Shown piece by piece: positions 1-6,661 of a DNA stretch of 8,658 bases (the stretch's first letter is position 1; every line of letters begins with the position of its first letter). The notes beneath the pieces are model-generated. The model was not told where the DNA came from. It saw only the letters and a list, made by a program, of their open reading frames with translations, and made no database searches. Both the position numbers and the translations under genes were made by a program. Source of the stretch: Gemmatimonadota bacterium (GTDB taxonomy: Bacteria; Gemmatimonadota; Gemmatimonadetes; Gemmatimonadales; GWC2-71-9); NCBI GenBank assembly GCA_003221825.1, contig QHUE01000221.1, positions 1 to 8,658 of the forward strand, written 5' to 3'.

Positions 1-183
1 TCGAATGAGCGCGACAGTCATACCGTTCGGGAATCAGGTGACGGCCTGACGGCCCTGGACCCACACTGGGTCTCCCCCCGGTTATACGGCCCGACGCATA
101 ACCCTGTCAACCCCCTGATGTCCGGGTTGCATCCGGCCGGGGGCGCCCTATCATCTATCAACGGTCGCGTACGGTCGGCGGTC
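1..183. other. Leader region without a convincing gene
   Basis: No credible gene lies here. The reading frame of the downstream plug-domain gene is open back to base 1. The peptide it would encode (rich in S, H, P, G, R) looks non-coding and precedes a signal peptide, so I do not extend the gene into it. A weak sigma70-like pair is visible: TATCAT at 149-154, 16 bases after TTGCAT at 127-132. The -35 element matches poorly, so the promoter is only a suggestion. No hairpin terminator for an upstream gene stands out. Confidence 0.4.
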
Positions 184-966
184 ATGACAGGCACAGCCCA
201 CATCCTCCCCCCCCTCCCCTTCCCGATGGCGGCGTTGTGCCTCGGGCTGACGGTGGCGTGGGGTGCGCGGGGGCAGGCCCAAGCACAGGGACACGCCATA
301 ACCCCTACCGGCGGGATCAACGGACAGGTGGTGGACCAGCTATCCCGCCAGCCCGTGATCGGGGCGACAGTTAACCTGATCGGGACACGCCTGCATGCCG
401 CCACCGACAGCGCCGGGCGATTCAGTCACGCCAGCCTGGGTGCCGGGACGTATATCCTCGAGGTGCGCGCGATCGGCTACGGCGTCACTTCCTGGGTGCT
501 GCGCCTCTCTGACGCGGAGGTGGTCGACTACATCTTCGAGGTCGCGCCCATCGACATCGAGCTCGACCCGATTGTGGTCGAGGGCCGGCCGGGGTATTTC
601 CAGCGGCGCATGCAGGAATTCGAGGAGCGGCGTCGCGCCGGCCGCGGCATCTTCATCACGCACGACCAGATCGAAGCCAGCCACGCCGCCACGATGGCGG
701 ACCTGCTCCGCGGCGTCCCCGGCGTGCGGTTGAATTGCCGCTCGGGCATTTGTACCGCGCAGATGACGCGCACGGCGCACGGCGTGTGTGCCGCCGACTG
801 GGTGGTCGACGGCATGCCGGCCTCGGTGTCGTCGACGCCGCATCTTCCCGTCGTGGGAATCGTCGCCGTGGAGATTTACCGCAGCCCTAATGAAGCGCCC
901 GCCGAGTTCCTCAAGGCTGACTCCGATTGCGGAGTCATCGCCATCTGGACCAAGTCGGGCCCCTGA
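184..966 (+). CDS. Secreted CarboxypepD_reg-like + TonB-receptor plug domain protein without barrel
   Basis: A 260-residue exported protein of unknown exact role. From the ATG at 184, residues 15-27 (MAALCLGLTVAWG) form a hydrophobic stretch, then AQAQG gives a plausible signal-peptidase site. Residues about 43-120 are a carboxypeptidase-regulatory-like beta-sandwich: GxVVDxxSxQPVxGATV, then DSAGRFxxxxLxxGTYxLEVRAIGY. This is the fold found at the N-terminus of SusC-type receptors. After a basic linker (FQRRMQEFEERRRAGRG), residues about 155-258 match a TonB-receptor plug: ITxDQIEAS, MADLLRGVPGVRL, VVDGMP, VVGIVAVEIYR, CGVIAIWT. The chain ends there, so the 22-strand barrel is absent. Stand-alone proteins of this design are, as far as I know, frequent in Gemmatimonadota. 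Four mature cysteines (185, 190, 202, 249) could form two disulfides. An in-frame ATG at 118 would add 22 unlikely residues, and an ATG at 226 would leave a signal without a basic n-region. First gene of the plus-strand run. Confidence 0.8.
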   Translation: MTGTAHILPPLPFPMAALCLGLTVAWGARGQAQAQGHAITPTGGINGQVVDQLSRQPVIGATVNLIGTRLHAATDSAGRFSHASLGAGTYILEVRAIGYGVTSWVLRLSDAEVVDYIFEVAPIDIELDPIVVEGRPGYFQRRMQEFEERRRAGRGIFITHDQIEASHAATMADLLRGVPGVRLNCRSGICTAQMTRTAHGVCAADWVVDGMPASVSSTPHLPVVGIVAVEIYRSPNEAPAEFLKADSDCGVIAIWTKSGP

Positions 967-1595
967 CCAGCCTCCGCCCCTCTCTCGTCTTCCTCGCCGC
1001 AGCGCTGCGCTTCGTTCCGGGCGGCGCGCAGAACGAGGATTCCTTGGCGGCGCGCTCCAAAGGCGCGGCCGACGCGCCGGTCACGGTCTATGAGATGGCG
1101 GACTTCCAGTGCCCCGCGTGCCGCATGTTCACCGTGACGGTGCTGCCGACGATCGACCGCGAGTTCGTGCAGACCGGCAAGGTCCGCTGGGTGTTCATCA
1201 ATCTGCCGTTGACGAGCATTCATCCCAACGCCGTGGCCGCGGCCGAGGTCGCGATGTGTGCCGCGCGCCAGGGTCGCTTCTGGCAAACGCACGATGCCCT
1301 GTACCAGCAGCAGGACGACTGGGCGAAACTGGCGCAGCCCCAGCCGGCACTGATCGTCATCGCGCAGCGCGCCGGCGTGGACCGCGCGAAGCTGCGCGCC
1401 TGCTTGACCGCAGGGAGCGCGCGCAAGGAGGTCGAGGCTGATGCGCAGCGCGCGACCCGTTCTGGCGCGCGGGCGACGCCTTCCTTCTATATAGAAGGCG
1501 GGCTGCTCGAGGGCGCGCCCTACACGCCCGACCCGATGCGGCATGTGCTCGACTCGATCTACGCGGTCCGCACGAGCGCGACCAAGCCCAAGTGA
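927..1595 (+). CDS. DsbA-like exported thioredoxin-fold oxidoreductase (CPAC)
   Basis: Predicted periplasmic thiol-disulfide oxidoreductase of the DsbA/Thioredoxin_4 family, which forms or isomerises disulfides in exported proteins. Numbered from the TTG at 927 (222 residues): a basic start (RSHRH), a hydrophobic segment (SLVFLAAALRFV, 19-30), then AQNEDS as signal-peptide end. Next come strand PVTVYEMADFQ and active site C62-P-A-C65, helical insertion 75-160 with the family signature AAAEVAMCAARQGRFWQTHDALY, and cis-proline loop ATPSFYIEG (P185). Extra cysteines at 111 and 159 fit the second pair seen in many family members. CPAC differs from the CPHC of E. coli DsbA, so its redox bias cannot be assigned. 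The start is uncertain. TTG 927 overlaps the plug gene by 40 bases, and TTG 1044 would remove the signal. A CTG at 963 would give MTSLRPSLVFL and the same four-base stop overlap as the next two junctions. Its neighbour's product has four cysteines and is a possible substrate. Confidence 0.83.
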   Translation: MRSHRHLDQVGPLTSLRPSLVFLAAALRFVPGGAQNEDSLAARSKGAADAPVTVYEMADFQCPACRMFTVTVLPTIDREFVQTGKVRWVFINLPLTSIHPNAVAAAEVAMCAARQGRFWQTHDALYQQQDDWAKLAQPQPALIVIAQRAGVDRAKLRACLTAGSARKEVEADAQRATRSGARATPSFYIEGGLLEGAPYTPDPMRHVLDSIYAVRTSATKPK

Positions 1596-2896
1596 GCAAG
1601 CCGTCCTTCCTCTACAGGCTGAGCGTGCACGTAGCGACGCGTGCGGCGCCGCTGGTCGCGCGCTTTGACAAGAAAGTGGCGCGGGGGCTCGACGGGCGGC
1701 GCGGATTGGCCGCCCGTCTTGCGGGATGGGCCGCCGCGCAGCGCAACACGAAACGGCCGCTGATCTGGATGCACGCGCCGTCGGTCGGCGAAGGACTGCA
1801 GGCCAAGCCGGTGCTCGAGACGCTGCGGGCGGAGCATCCCGACTGGCAGCTGGCGTTCACATTCTTCTCGCCGTCGGCCGAACGGCTCGCGAGAAACCTG
1901 CCGGTCGACGTCGCCGATTACCTGCCGCTCGACCGGCCGTCCGACGTGACGGCGGTGCTCGACGCGCTGCAACCGACCGCGCTCGTGTTCAGCAAGCTCG
2001 ACGTGTGGCCGGAGCTGACACTGGCTGCCGCGCGCCGCGGCGTGAAGCTGGGACTCATCTCGGCGACCGTCGCGCCGCATAGCTCCCGCCTCCGCTGGCC
2101 GACCCGGCAGTGGTCCGCGCCGGCCTATCGCGCGCTCGACAGCGTCGGCACGATCAGTGAGGAAGACGGCGAGCGGCTCGAGCTGCTGGGCGCGCGTCCC
2201 GAGACAATCGCAGTCACCGGCGACACGCGCTACGACAGCGTGGCCGAGCGCGCCGCGCGTCTAGACAAGACGCGCGAGCCGCTCGCCCGGCTCGCCGCGA
2301 CGGCACCCGAGACATTTACGATCGTCGCCGGATCGACGTGGCCGTCGGATGAAGCGGTGATCCTCCCCGCCTTTTCGGATCTCCTGCACCAACTGCCGAC
2401 GGCCCGGCTGCTGCTCGCACCGCACGAGCCCAACCCCGATCATCTCGCCGGCATCGCCGAGCGCCTGCGCCACCTCAAGCTGCCCCGCCCCGTGCGGCTG
2501 TCGCAGCTCGAGCACGCGAAGCCGGGCCCCGTGATCGTCGTGGATCGCGTCGGCATTCTCGCCGACCTCTACGCCCTCGGCGACACGGCGTTCGTCGGCG
2601 GCGGGTTCCACCGCGCGGGACTGCACTCGGTGCTCGAGCCGGCGGTGTTCGGCGTGCCGATCGCGTTCGGCCCGCATTGGCGGATGAGCCGGGACGCCGC
2701 GCTGTTGCTCGACCAGGGCGGCGCGGTCGCCCTCCCCGCTGACGCGCGCCATCCGCTCCATTCGCAGTGGCTCGTGTGGCATCACGACCCCGCCGCGCGC
2801 AAGAGCGCCGGCAAGGCCGCAAAGCAGATGGTGGCCGACGGACGCGGTGCCGCCGAACGAACGGCGGCACTTGTGTGGGGGCTCGTGGAGAGTTGA
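1592..2896 (+). CDS. waaA: 3-deoxy-D-manno-octulosonic acid (Kdo) transferase
   Basis: WaaA (KdtA) transfers Kdo from CMP-Kdo to the lipid A precursor on the cytoplasmic face of the inner membrane, the first step of LPS core assembly. It is a GT-B fold enzyme (GT30); 434 residues is a normal length. The N-terminal domain shows WMHAPSVGEG (59-68), with E67 at the place of the catalytic glutamate, then FTFFSPSAE (89-97), YLPLDRP (110-116), FSKLDVWPE (133-141) and ISATVAPHSSR (156-166). The C-terminal CMP-Kdo domain shows VTGDTRYDSV (208-217), GSTWPSDE (247-254), APHEP (276-280), VDRVGILADLYALGDTAFVGGG (317-338) and LHSVLEPAVFG (344-354). FFSPS and KLDVWPE resemble Bacteroidota-type more than E. 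coli-type sequences, and GLHS replaces the common GGHN. GTG 1592 overlaps the preceding stop as GTGA; no strong Shine-Dalgarno is present, which fits translational coupling. No other LPS gene is in the window. Confidence 0.9.
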   Translation: MSKPSFLYRLSVHVATRAAPLVARFDKKVARGLDGRRGLAARLAGWAAAQRNTKRPLIWMHAPSVGEGLQAKPVLETLRAEHPDWQLAFTFFSPSAERLARNLPVDVADYLPLDRPSDVTAVLDALQPTALVFSKLDVWPELTLAAARRGVKLGLISATVAPHSSRLRWPTRQWSAPAYRALDSVGTISEEDGERLELLGARPETIAVTGDTRYDSVAERAARLDKTREPLARLAATAPETFTIVAGSTWPSDEAVILPAFSDLLHQLPTARLLLAPHEPNPDHLAGIAERLRHLKLPRPVRLSQLEHAKPGPVIVVDRVGILADLYALGDTAFVGGGFHRAGLHSVLEPAVFGVPIAFGPHWRMSRDAALLLDQGGAVALPADARHPLHSQWLVWHHDPAARKSAGKAAKQMVADGRGAAERTAALVWGLVES

Positions 2897-5800
2897 AGCG
2901 GCTTTGCCTGCTTGCGCTCGTCGTCGCCTGTCGTTCCACTCCCCCGTCCCAGCCCGACGTCTGGCACGATGAGCCTGGCTACCGTTGGCGCGCACTCGAC
3001 GTTCCTCGCACCGGGCTGACTCCGGGATTCACGCTGCTTGGTCCGTCGCGGACCGGGATCGCCTTCACCAACACCGTCAGCGATTCTCTCCTCGTCCGTA
3101 ATCGCCAGCTGGCGCAAGGCGCCGGCGTATGTCTCGCGGACGTGGATGGCGATGGCCGCCCGGACGTCTTCCTGGCCCGCACGGAAGGCCCGAGCGCGCT
3201 GTATCGCAATCTCGGCGACTGGCGGTTCGAAGACATCACTGCAAGTGCCGGCGTCGCGGCGCCGGGCCGCTATGCGACGGGCTGCGCCTTTGCTGACGTC
3301 GACGGCGATGGCGATCAGGACCTCGTGCTCGTCTCGCTCGGCGGCGGCAACTCGGTTTTTCTGAACGACGGGAAGGGCCATTTCACCGAACAGAGCCTGC
3401 CGGACACGGCCGGCAGCATGACGATCGCCGTGGCCGACGTCGATGGCGACGGCGATCTCGATCTGTACATCGCGAACAACAAGGCCTACACGACGATCGA
3501 CCGCATCCCCCCCCCGGAACGCGGGTTCGACAGGATCACGCGCAAGCTCGGGCCCAACCGGTATGAAGTGCGCGAGCAGTATCGGCGGGACTACAAGGTC
3601 GTCAATCGCGCCGATCTGGGCGGGTACAGTCTCGTGCAGCGCGCCGATCCCGATTTCTTCTATCGCAATGACGGCAAAGGGCATTTCACCCGCGAGCCGC
3701 TGGCGCACAATCCCCGCTTCACCGACGAGACGGGGAGGCCGTTGAGCGAGGAGCGGGAGGATTTCGGCCTGGCGGCGATGTTCGCGGATCTCAACGGCGA
3801 CGGTTGGCCCGATCTCTACGTCGCCAACGACTTCGAGGATCCCGATCAGTGCTGGATCAACGACGGCCACGGGCGCTTTCGCCTGATTCCCTGGTACGCA
3901 CTGCGCTCGACCAGCAACTCCGGGATGGCGGTCGCGGTAGGCGACCTGAATGGGGACGGCTATCCCGACCTGTTCGAAGTCGACATGCTGAGCAAGGACA
4001 CGCGCCGGCTGAAGACGCAGATCCCGACGCACACGGCCGTTGCGAAGCAACCCGGCATTGGGGACGACCGGCCCCAGATGCAGCGCAACACGCTGCAGCT
4101 GAACCGCGGCGACGGCACCTTCGCCGAAGTCGCGCGCTACGCCGGCGTGAGCGGGTCGGGGTGGTCGTGGTCGACCGTGTTTCTCGACGTCGATCTCGAC
4201 GGGTGGGAAGACATTCTCATCGGTACCGGCCACGTGACCGATGTCATGGATGGCGACACGCAGTACCGTCTGCGCAACCTGTTGAGTGGATATTTTGGGT
4301 CTCCAGTCGGGGGCTACGACTGGCACCGGATGCTCTTCGACTACCCCTCGCTCAAGCTACCGAACGTGGCGTTCCGCAATCGCGGCGATCTCACGTTCGA
4401 GGATGTGAGCAAGCGCTGGCGGTTCGATCTCGGCGACGACATCTCGCACGGCATGGCGCTCGCCGATCTCGACGGCGACGGCGATCTCGACGTCGTGATC
4501 AATCGTCTCGGCAGTCCTGCCGCCGTGCTGCGCAATGACGCCACCGCGCCGCGTGTGGCGGTGCGGCTGCGCGGCGCCGCGCCGAACACGGCAGGGATCG
4601 GCAGTCGCGTGACAGTTACCGACGTAGGGGCGCAGCATGCTGCGCCCCTACCCCGCCCTGCGCTACCGATTCAGGAACGCGAAGTGGTGGCCGGCGGCTT
4701 GTACCTGTCGAGCTCGGATGCGAGCCTGACGTTCGCGACGGGGGCCGCGACGCATGTCAAAATCGAAGTTGACTGGCGCGATGGGGCGCAGTCGGTGATC
4801 GATAGTGCGACGCCCAATCGCGAGTACGAGATCGCGGAGCCTACAGACGCACACGCCGCACGCCCCACGCCGGACGTCGTGTCACGCCCGATGTTCGAGG
4901 ACATTACGGCGGAGCTCGGCGGCCACACCCACGTCGAGCCGTATTTTGACGATTATCGGCGCCAGCTGCTCCTCCCCAACTCGTTCAGTCAGCTCGGTCC
5001 GGGCGTCGCCTGGGTCGATCTCGACGGCGATGGCAAGGAAGACCTGATCGTCGGCGCCGGCCGCACCGGCACGATCGCGTTCTTCCGCAACACGGGAACC
5101 CGGCTGCAGCCCGTGCCGACGCGTGCGCTGCCGGCCCCCGGAGATCTCACGACAATCCTCGGCTGGCCCGATGGGCATGGAGGCTCGCTGGTGTTGGCCG
5201 GTGTCGCGGCCTACGAAGGCCTCAGCACGACCGAGGTACGTGCCATGTCTCGTGTCGTCGCGTATTCGGCACGCACCGGTGCGGTGATGCCCCTGATCGC
5301 CGGTGACACGGCGAGCATCGGACCGCTGGCCCTCGGGGATTATGGCGGGGACGGCAAGCTCGATCTCTTCGTCGGCGCGAGGATCTATGCGGGTGGATAT
5401 CCGGTCCCGCCATCATCGCTGCTGTACCACAACGAGAACGGACGTCTGGTGCTCGACGATGCGAACAGCCGGCTGTTGGCTCACCTGGGCATGGTGTCGG
5501 CGGCGCTGTTTTCCGACATCAACGGCGATGGCTATCCCGATCTGCTCGTCGCCCTCGAATGGGGCGAGATCCGCGTCTTTCTGAACGATCACGGACGGTT
5601 CAGGCCGGCCGACTTTCCAGGTCTCCGCGGCGTCCTGAGTCGCTGGAACGGGCTCGCGACTGGCGATCTCGACGGCGATGGCCGGCTGGACATCGTCGCC
5701 ACGAGCTGGGGCCGCAACACCAGCTATCAGGCGAGCGATGCTCGGCCGCTGCTTCTCTATTGGGGTTTCTTCAGCGGATCCGGCCGGCCTGACATCCTGC

Positions 5801-6615
5801 TCGCGCAGCAGGACCCGCGGATTGGCGCTGTCGCACCGCTCGAATCATTCGATCGGCTCGCCGCGGCGCTGCCGGCGGCGCGACGGCTCGGATCATTCAC
5901 CGGCTACGCCGACGCGAGCATCGATCAGCTGCTGGGTCCCACGCTGCCGAGCGCGCTGCGCCTGAGTGCGACCACGCTCGACCATATGGTCTTCCTGAAT
6001 CGCGGCGACCACTTCGAGGCGCACGCGCTGCCGGCCGAGGCCCAGCTCGCGCCCGCGTTCTACGCTGGTATTGCCGACTTCAATGGCGACGGCAAGGAGG
6101 ACGTCTTCCTCAGCCAGGACTTCTTCGCAACGGGCGTCGCGACGCCGCGCTACGACGCAGGCCGCAGTCTGTTGCTCTCCGGCGATGGCACTGGAGGACT
6201 GCAGCCCGTACCGGGTCAGACGTCCGGGCTGATCGTGTACGGCGAACAGCGTGGAGCGGCATACGCCGACTTCGATGGGGATGGGCGACTCGATCTCGCG
6301 GTGAGCGAGAACGGCGCACCGACGCGCCTGTTCCACAATGTCGGCGCGACTCCGGGGATCCGGGTTCGCATCGTGGGGCCAGCGGGCAATCCCACAGGGA
6401 TCGGCACGCAGATGCGGTTGCGCTACGGGGAGGCGGCGGGGCCGGTGCGCGAGATCCAGGCGGGCTCAGGCTATTGGTCGCAGAACGGCGCGGTGCAGGT
6501 GCTCGGGAAGGCTGGCGAGCCGACCGCGCTGTGGATTCGCTGGCCGGGCGGGCGAGAGCAGATCATTCCGCTGACGCCCGCACAACGCGAGATCGTCGTT
6601 CACGAGCCGAAATAA
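2893..6615 (+). CDS. Giant FG-GAP/VCBS + ASPIC/UnbV lipoprotein, two tandem modules
   Basis: A 1240-residue probable outer-membrane lipoprotein of the CRTAC1-like FG-GAP/VCBS family. Such proteins often sit beside SusCD genes in Bacteroidota; function unknown, presumed extracellular binding. The TTG at 2893 overlaps the waaA stop (TTGA), is preceded by GGAG at 2887-2890, and gives MKRLCLLALVVAC: a short signal with lipobox VVAC and lipidated Cys13. An earlier in-frame GTG (2767) would add 42 arginine-rich residues and bury the signal. Module 1 (about 45-647) has D-x-D/N-G-D-G calcium-type loops at residues 83, 135, 182, 299, 351, 432 and 525, then an ASPIC/UnbV domain (555-647). Module 2 (667-1240) has loops at 709, 816, 875, 925, 1062 and 1126, then a second ASPIC domain (1156-1240) with GSGYWSQNG and WIRWPGG. 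Loops 432 (DVDLDG) and 816 (DYGGDG) are degenerate. The module starts resemble each other (QLAQGAGVCLADVDGDG and QLGPGVAWVDLDGDG). ASPIC 1 carries an in-frame palindrome insert at residues 578-587. Confidence 0.9.
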   Translation: MKRLCLLALVVACRSTPPSQPDVWHDEPGYRWRALDVPRTGLTPGFTLLGPSRTGIAFTNTVSDSLLVRNRQLAQGAGVCLADVDGDGRPDVFLARTEGPSALYRNLGDWRFEDITASAGVAAPGRYATGCAFADVDGDGDQDLVLVSLGGGNSVFLNDGKGHFTEQSLPDTAGSMTIAVADVDGDGDLDLYIANNKAYTTIDRIPPPERGFDRITRKLGPNRYEVREQYRRDYKVVNRADLGGYSLVQRADPDFFYRNDGKGHFTREPLAHNPRFTDETGRPLSEEREDFGLAAMFADLNGDGWPDLYVANDFEDPDQCWINDGHGRFRLIPWYALRSTSNSGMAVAVGDLNGDGYPDLFEVDMLSKDTRRLKTQIPTHTAVAKQPGIGDDRPQMQRNTLQLNRGDGTFAEVARYAGVSGSGWSWSTVFLDVDLDGWEDILIGTGHVTDVMDGDTQYRLRNLLSGYFGSPVGGYDWHRMLFDYPSLKLPNVAFRNRGDLTFEDVSKRWRFDLGDDISHGMALADLDGDGDLDVVINRLGSPAAVLRNDATAPRVAVRLRGAAPNTAGIGSRVTVTDVGAQHAAPLPRPALPIQEREVVAGGLYLSSSDASLTFATGAATHVKIEVDWRDGAQSVIDSATPNREYEIAEPTDAHAARPTPDVVSRPMFEDITAELGGHTHVEPYFDDYRRQLLLPNSFSQLGPGVAWVDLDGDGKEDLIVGAGRTGTIAFFRNTGTRLQPVPTRALPAPGDLTTILGWPDGHGGSLVLAGVAAYEGLSTTEVRAMSRVVAYSARTGAVMPLIAGDTASIGPLALGDYGGDGKLDLFVGARIYAGGYPVPPSSLLYHNENGRLVLDDANSRLLAHLGMVSAALFSDINGDGYPDLLVALEWGEIRVFLNDHGRFRPADFPGLRGVLSRWNGLATGDLDGDGRLDIVATSWGRNTSYQASDARPLLLYWGFFSGSGRPDILLAQQDPRIGAVAPLESFDRLAAALPAARRLGSFTGYADASIDQLLGPTLPSALRLSATTLDHMVFLNRGDHFEAHALPAEAQLAPAFYAGIADFNGDGKEDVFLSQDFFATGVATPRYDAGRSLLLSGDGTGGLQPVPGQTSGLIVYGEQRGAAYADFDGDGRLDLAVSENGAPTRLFHNVGATPGIRVRIVGPAGNPTGIGTQMRLRYGEAAGPVREIQAGSGYWSQNGAVQVLGKAGEPTALWIRWPGGREQIIPLTPAQREIVVHEPK
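4624..4651. repeat. Perfect 28-bp palindrome embedded in frame in the lipoprotein gene
   Basis: The half-site GTAGGGGCGCAGCA is followed at once by its exact reverse complement, with no mismatch and no spacer; the centre is between 4637 and 4638. It is read in frame as VGAQHAAPL plus the first base of a proline codon. One of its three frames contains a TAG stop, so not every insertion phase would be tolerated. The first ASPIC domain has 29 residues between its GIG and AGG landmarks, the second has 18 between GIG and AGS. The 11-residue (33-base) excess falls exactly here. The shape is that of a REP/MITE-like mobile palindrome, but only one copy is present in this window, so family membership is unproven. 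Confidence 0.85.
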
Positions 6616-6643
6616 AAAAGGGGCGGGATCGCTCCCGCCCCTT
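6614..6643 (-). terminator. Rho-independent terminator of the susCD unit, overlapping the convergent gene's stop
   Basis: An 11-bp perfect stem (6618-6628 with 6633-6643, AAGGGGCGGGA) closes a four-base loop (TCGC). Read on the minus strand, it lies 18 bases after the susD stop codon and runs straight into TTTTTT-A-TTT, a textbook intrinsic terminator. On the plus strand only two T residues follow the stem, so termination of the four-gene unit is expected to be weaker unless the hairpin alone suffices. The minus-strand T-tract is the complement of the AAATAAAAAA that contains the stop codon (TAA, 6613-6615) of the FG-GAP/ASPIC lipoprotein gene. Confidence 0.8.
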
Positions 6644-6661
6644 CCACCACAGCAGGTCAGT

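Noticed and set aside
127..154. Sigma70-like promoter TTGCAT-16-TATCAT before the plug-domain gene
   Set aside because: The -10 is good but the -35 matches only three of six positions, and promoter consensus in this lineage is unknown; not strong enough for a feature.
1..183. Extension of the plug-domain gene upstream to the window edge, since its frame is open
   Set aside because: The translation has no protein-like character and would put a signal peptide in the interior; absence of stops over 61 codons is common at this G+C content.
340..843. Minus-strand open frame over the plug-domain gene
   Set aside because: Arg/His/Ala-rich translation typical of a shadow frame in G+C-rich sequence; the plus frame has recognisable domains.
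1483..1498. Perfect 16-bp palindrome CCTTCTATATAGAAGG in the thioredoxin-fold gene
   Set aside because: It encodes the conserved cis-proline loop segment (PSFYIEG), so protein constraint explains most of it. No length anomaly in the protein suggests an insertion.
2782..4326. Long open frame (514 codons) antisense to the FG-GAP/ASPIC lipoprotein gene
   Set aside because: It consists of low-complexity runs such as AVAIDVG, the complement of the repeated Asp-Gly-Asp-Gly codons in G+C-rich DNA. No domain or signal is visible, and the sense frame is a convincing protein.
4617..4669. TACCGA direct repeats (4617-4622 and 4664-4669) flanking the 28-bp palindrome, as a target-site duplication
   Set aside because: The implied insert would be 47 bases, not a multiple of three, and would have shifted the downstream frame. 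That frame is clearly homologous to the rest of the ASPIC domain. A six-base match is easily chance.
4783..4791. GGGGCGCAG, a nine-base match to the palindrome half-site 130 bases downstream
   Set aside because: It codes for part of the normal ASPIC motif (WRDGAQS) and has no inverted partner; too short to call a second copy.
3139..6297. Regularly recurring GA(T/C)-(T/C)TC-GACGGCGATGG-like DNA repeats
   Set aside because: They are codons of the protein's D-x-D/N-G-D-G loops with irregular spacing and no spacers, so this is not a CRISPR array or DNA repeat element.
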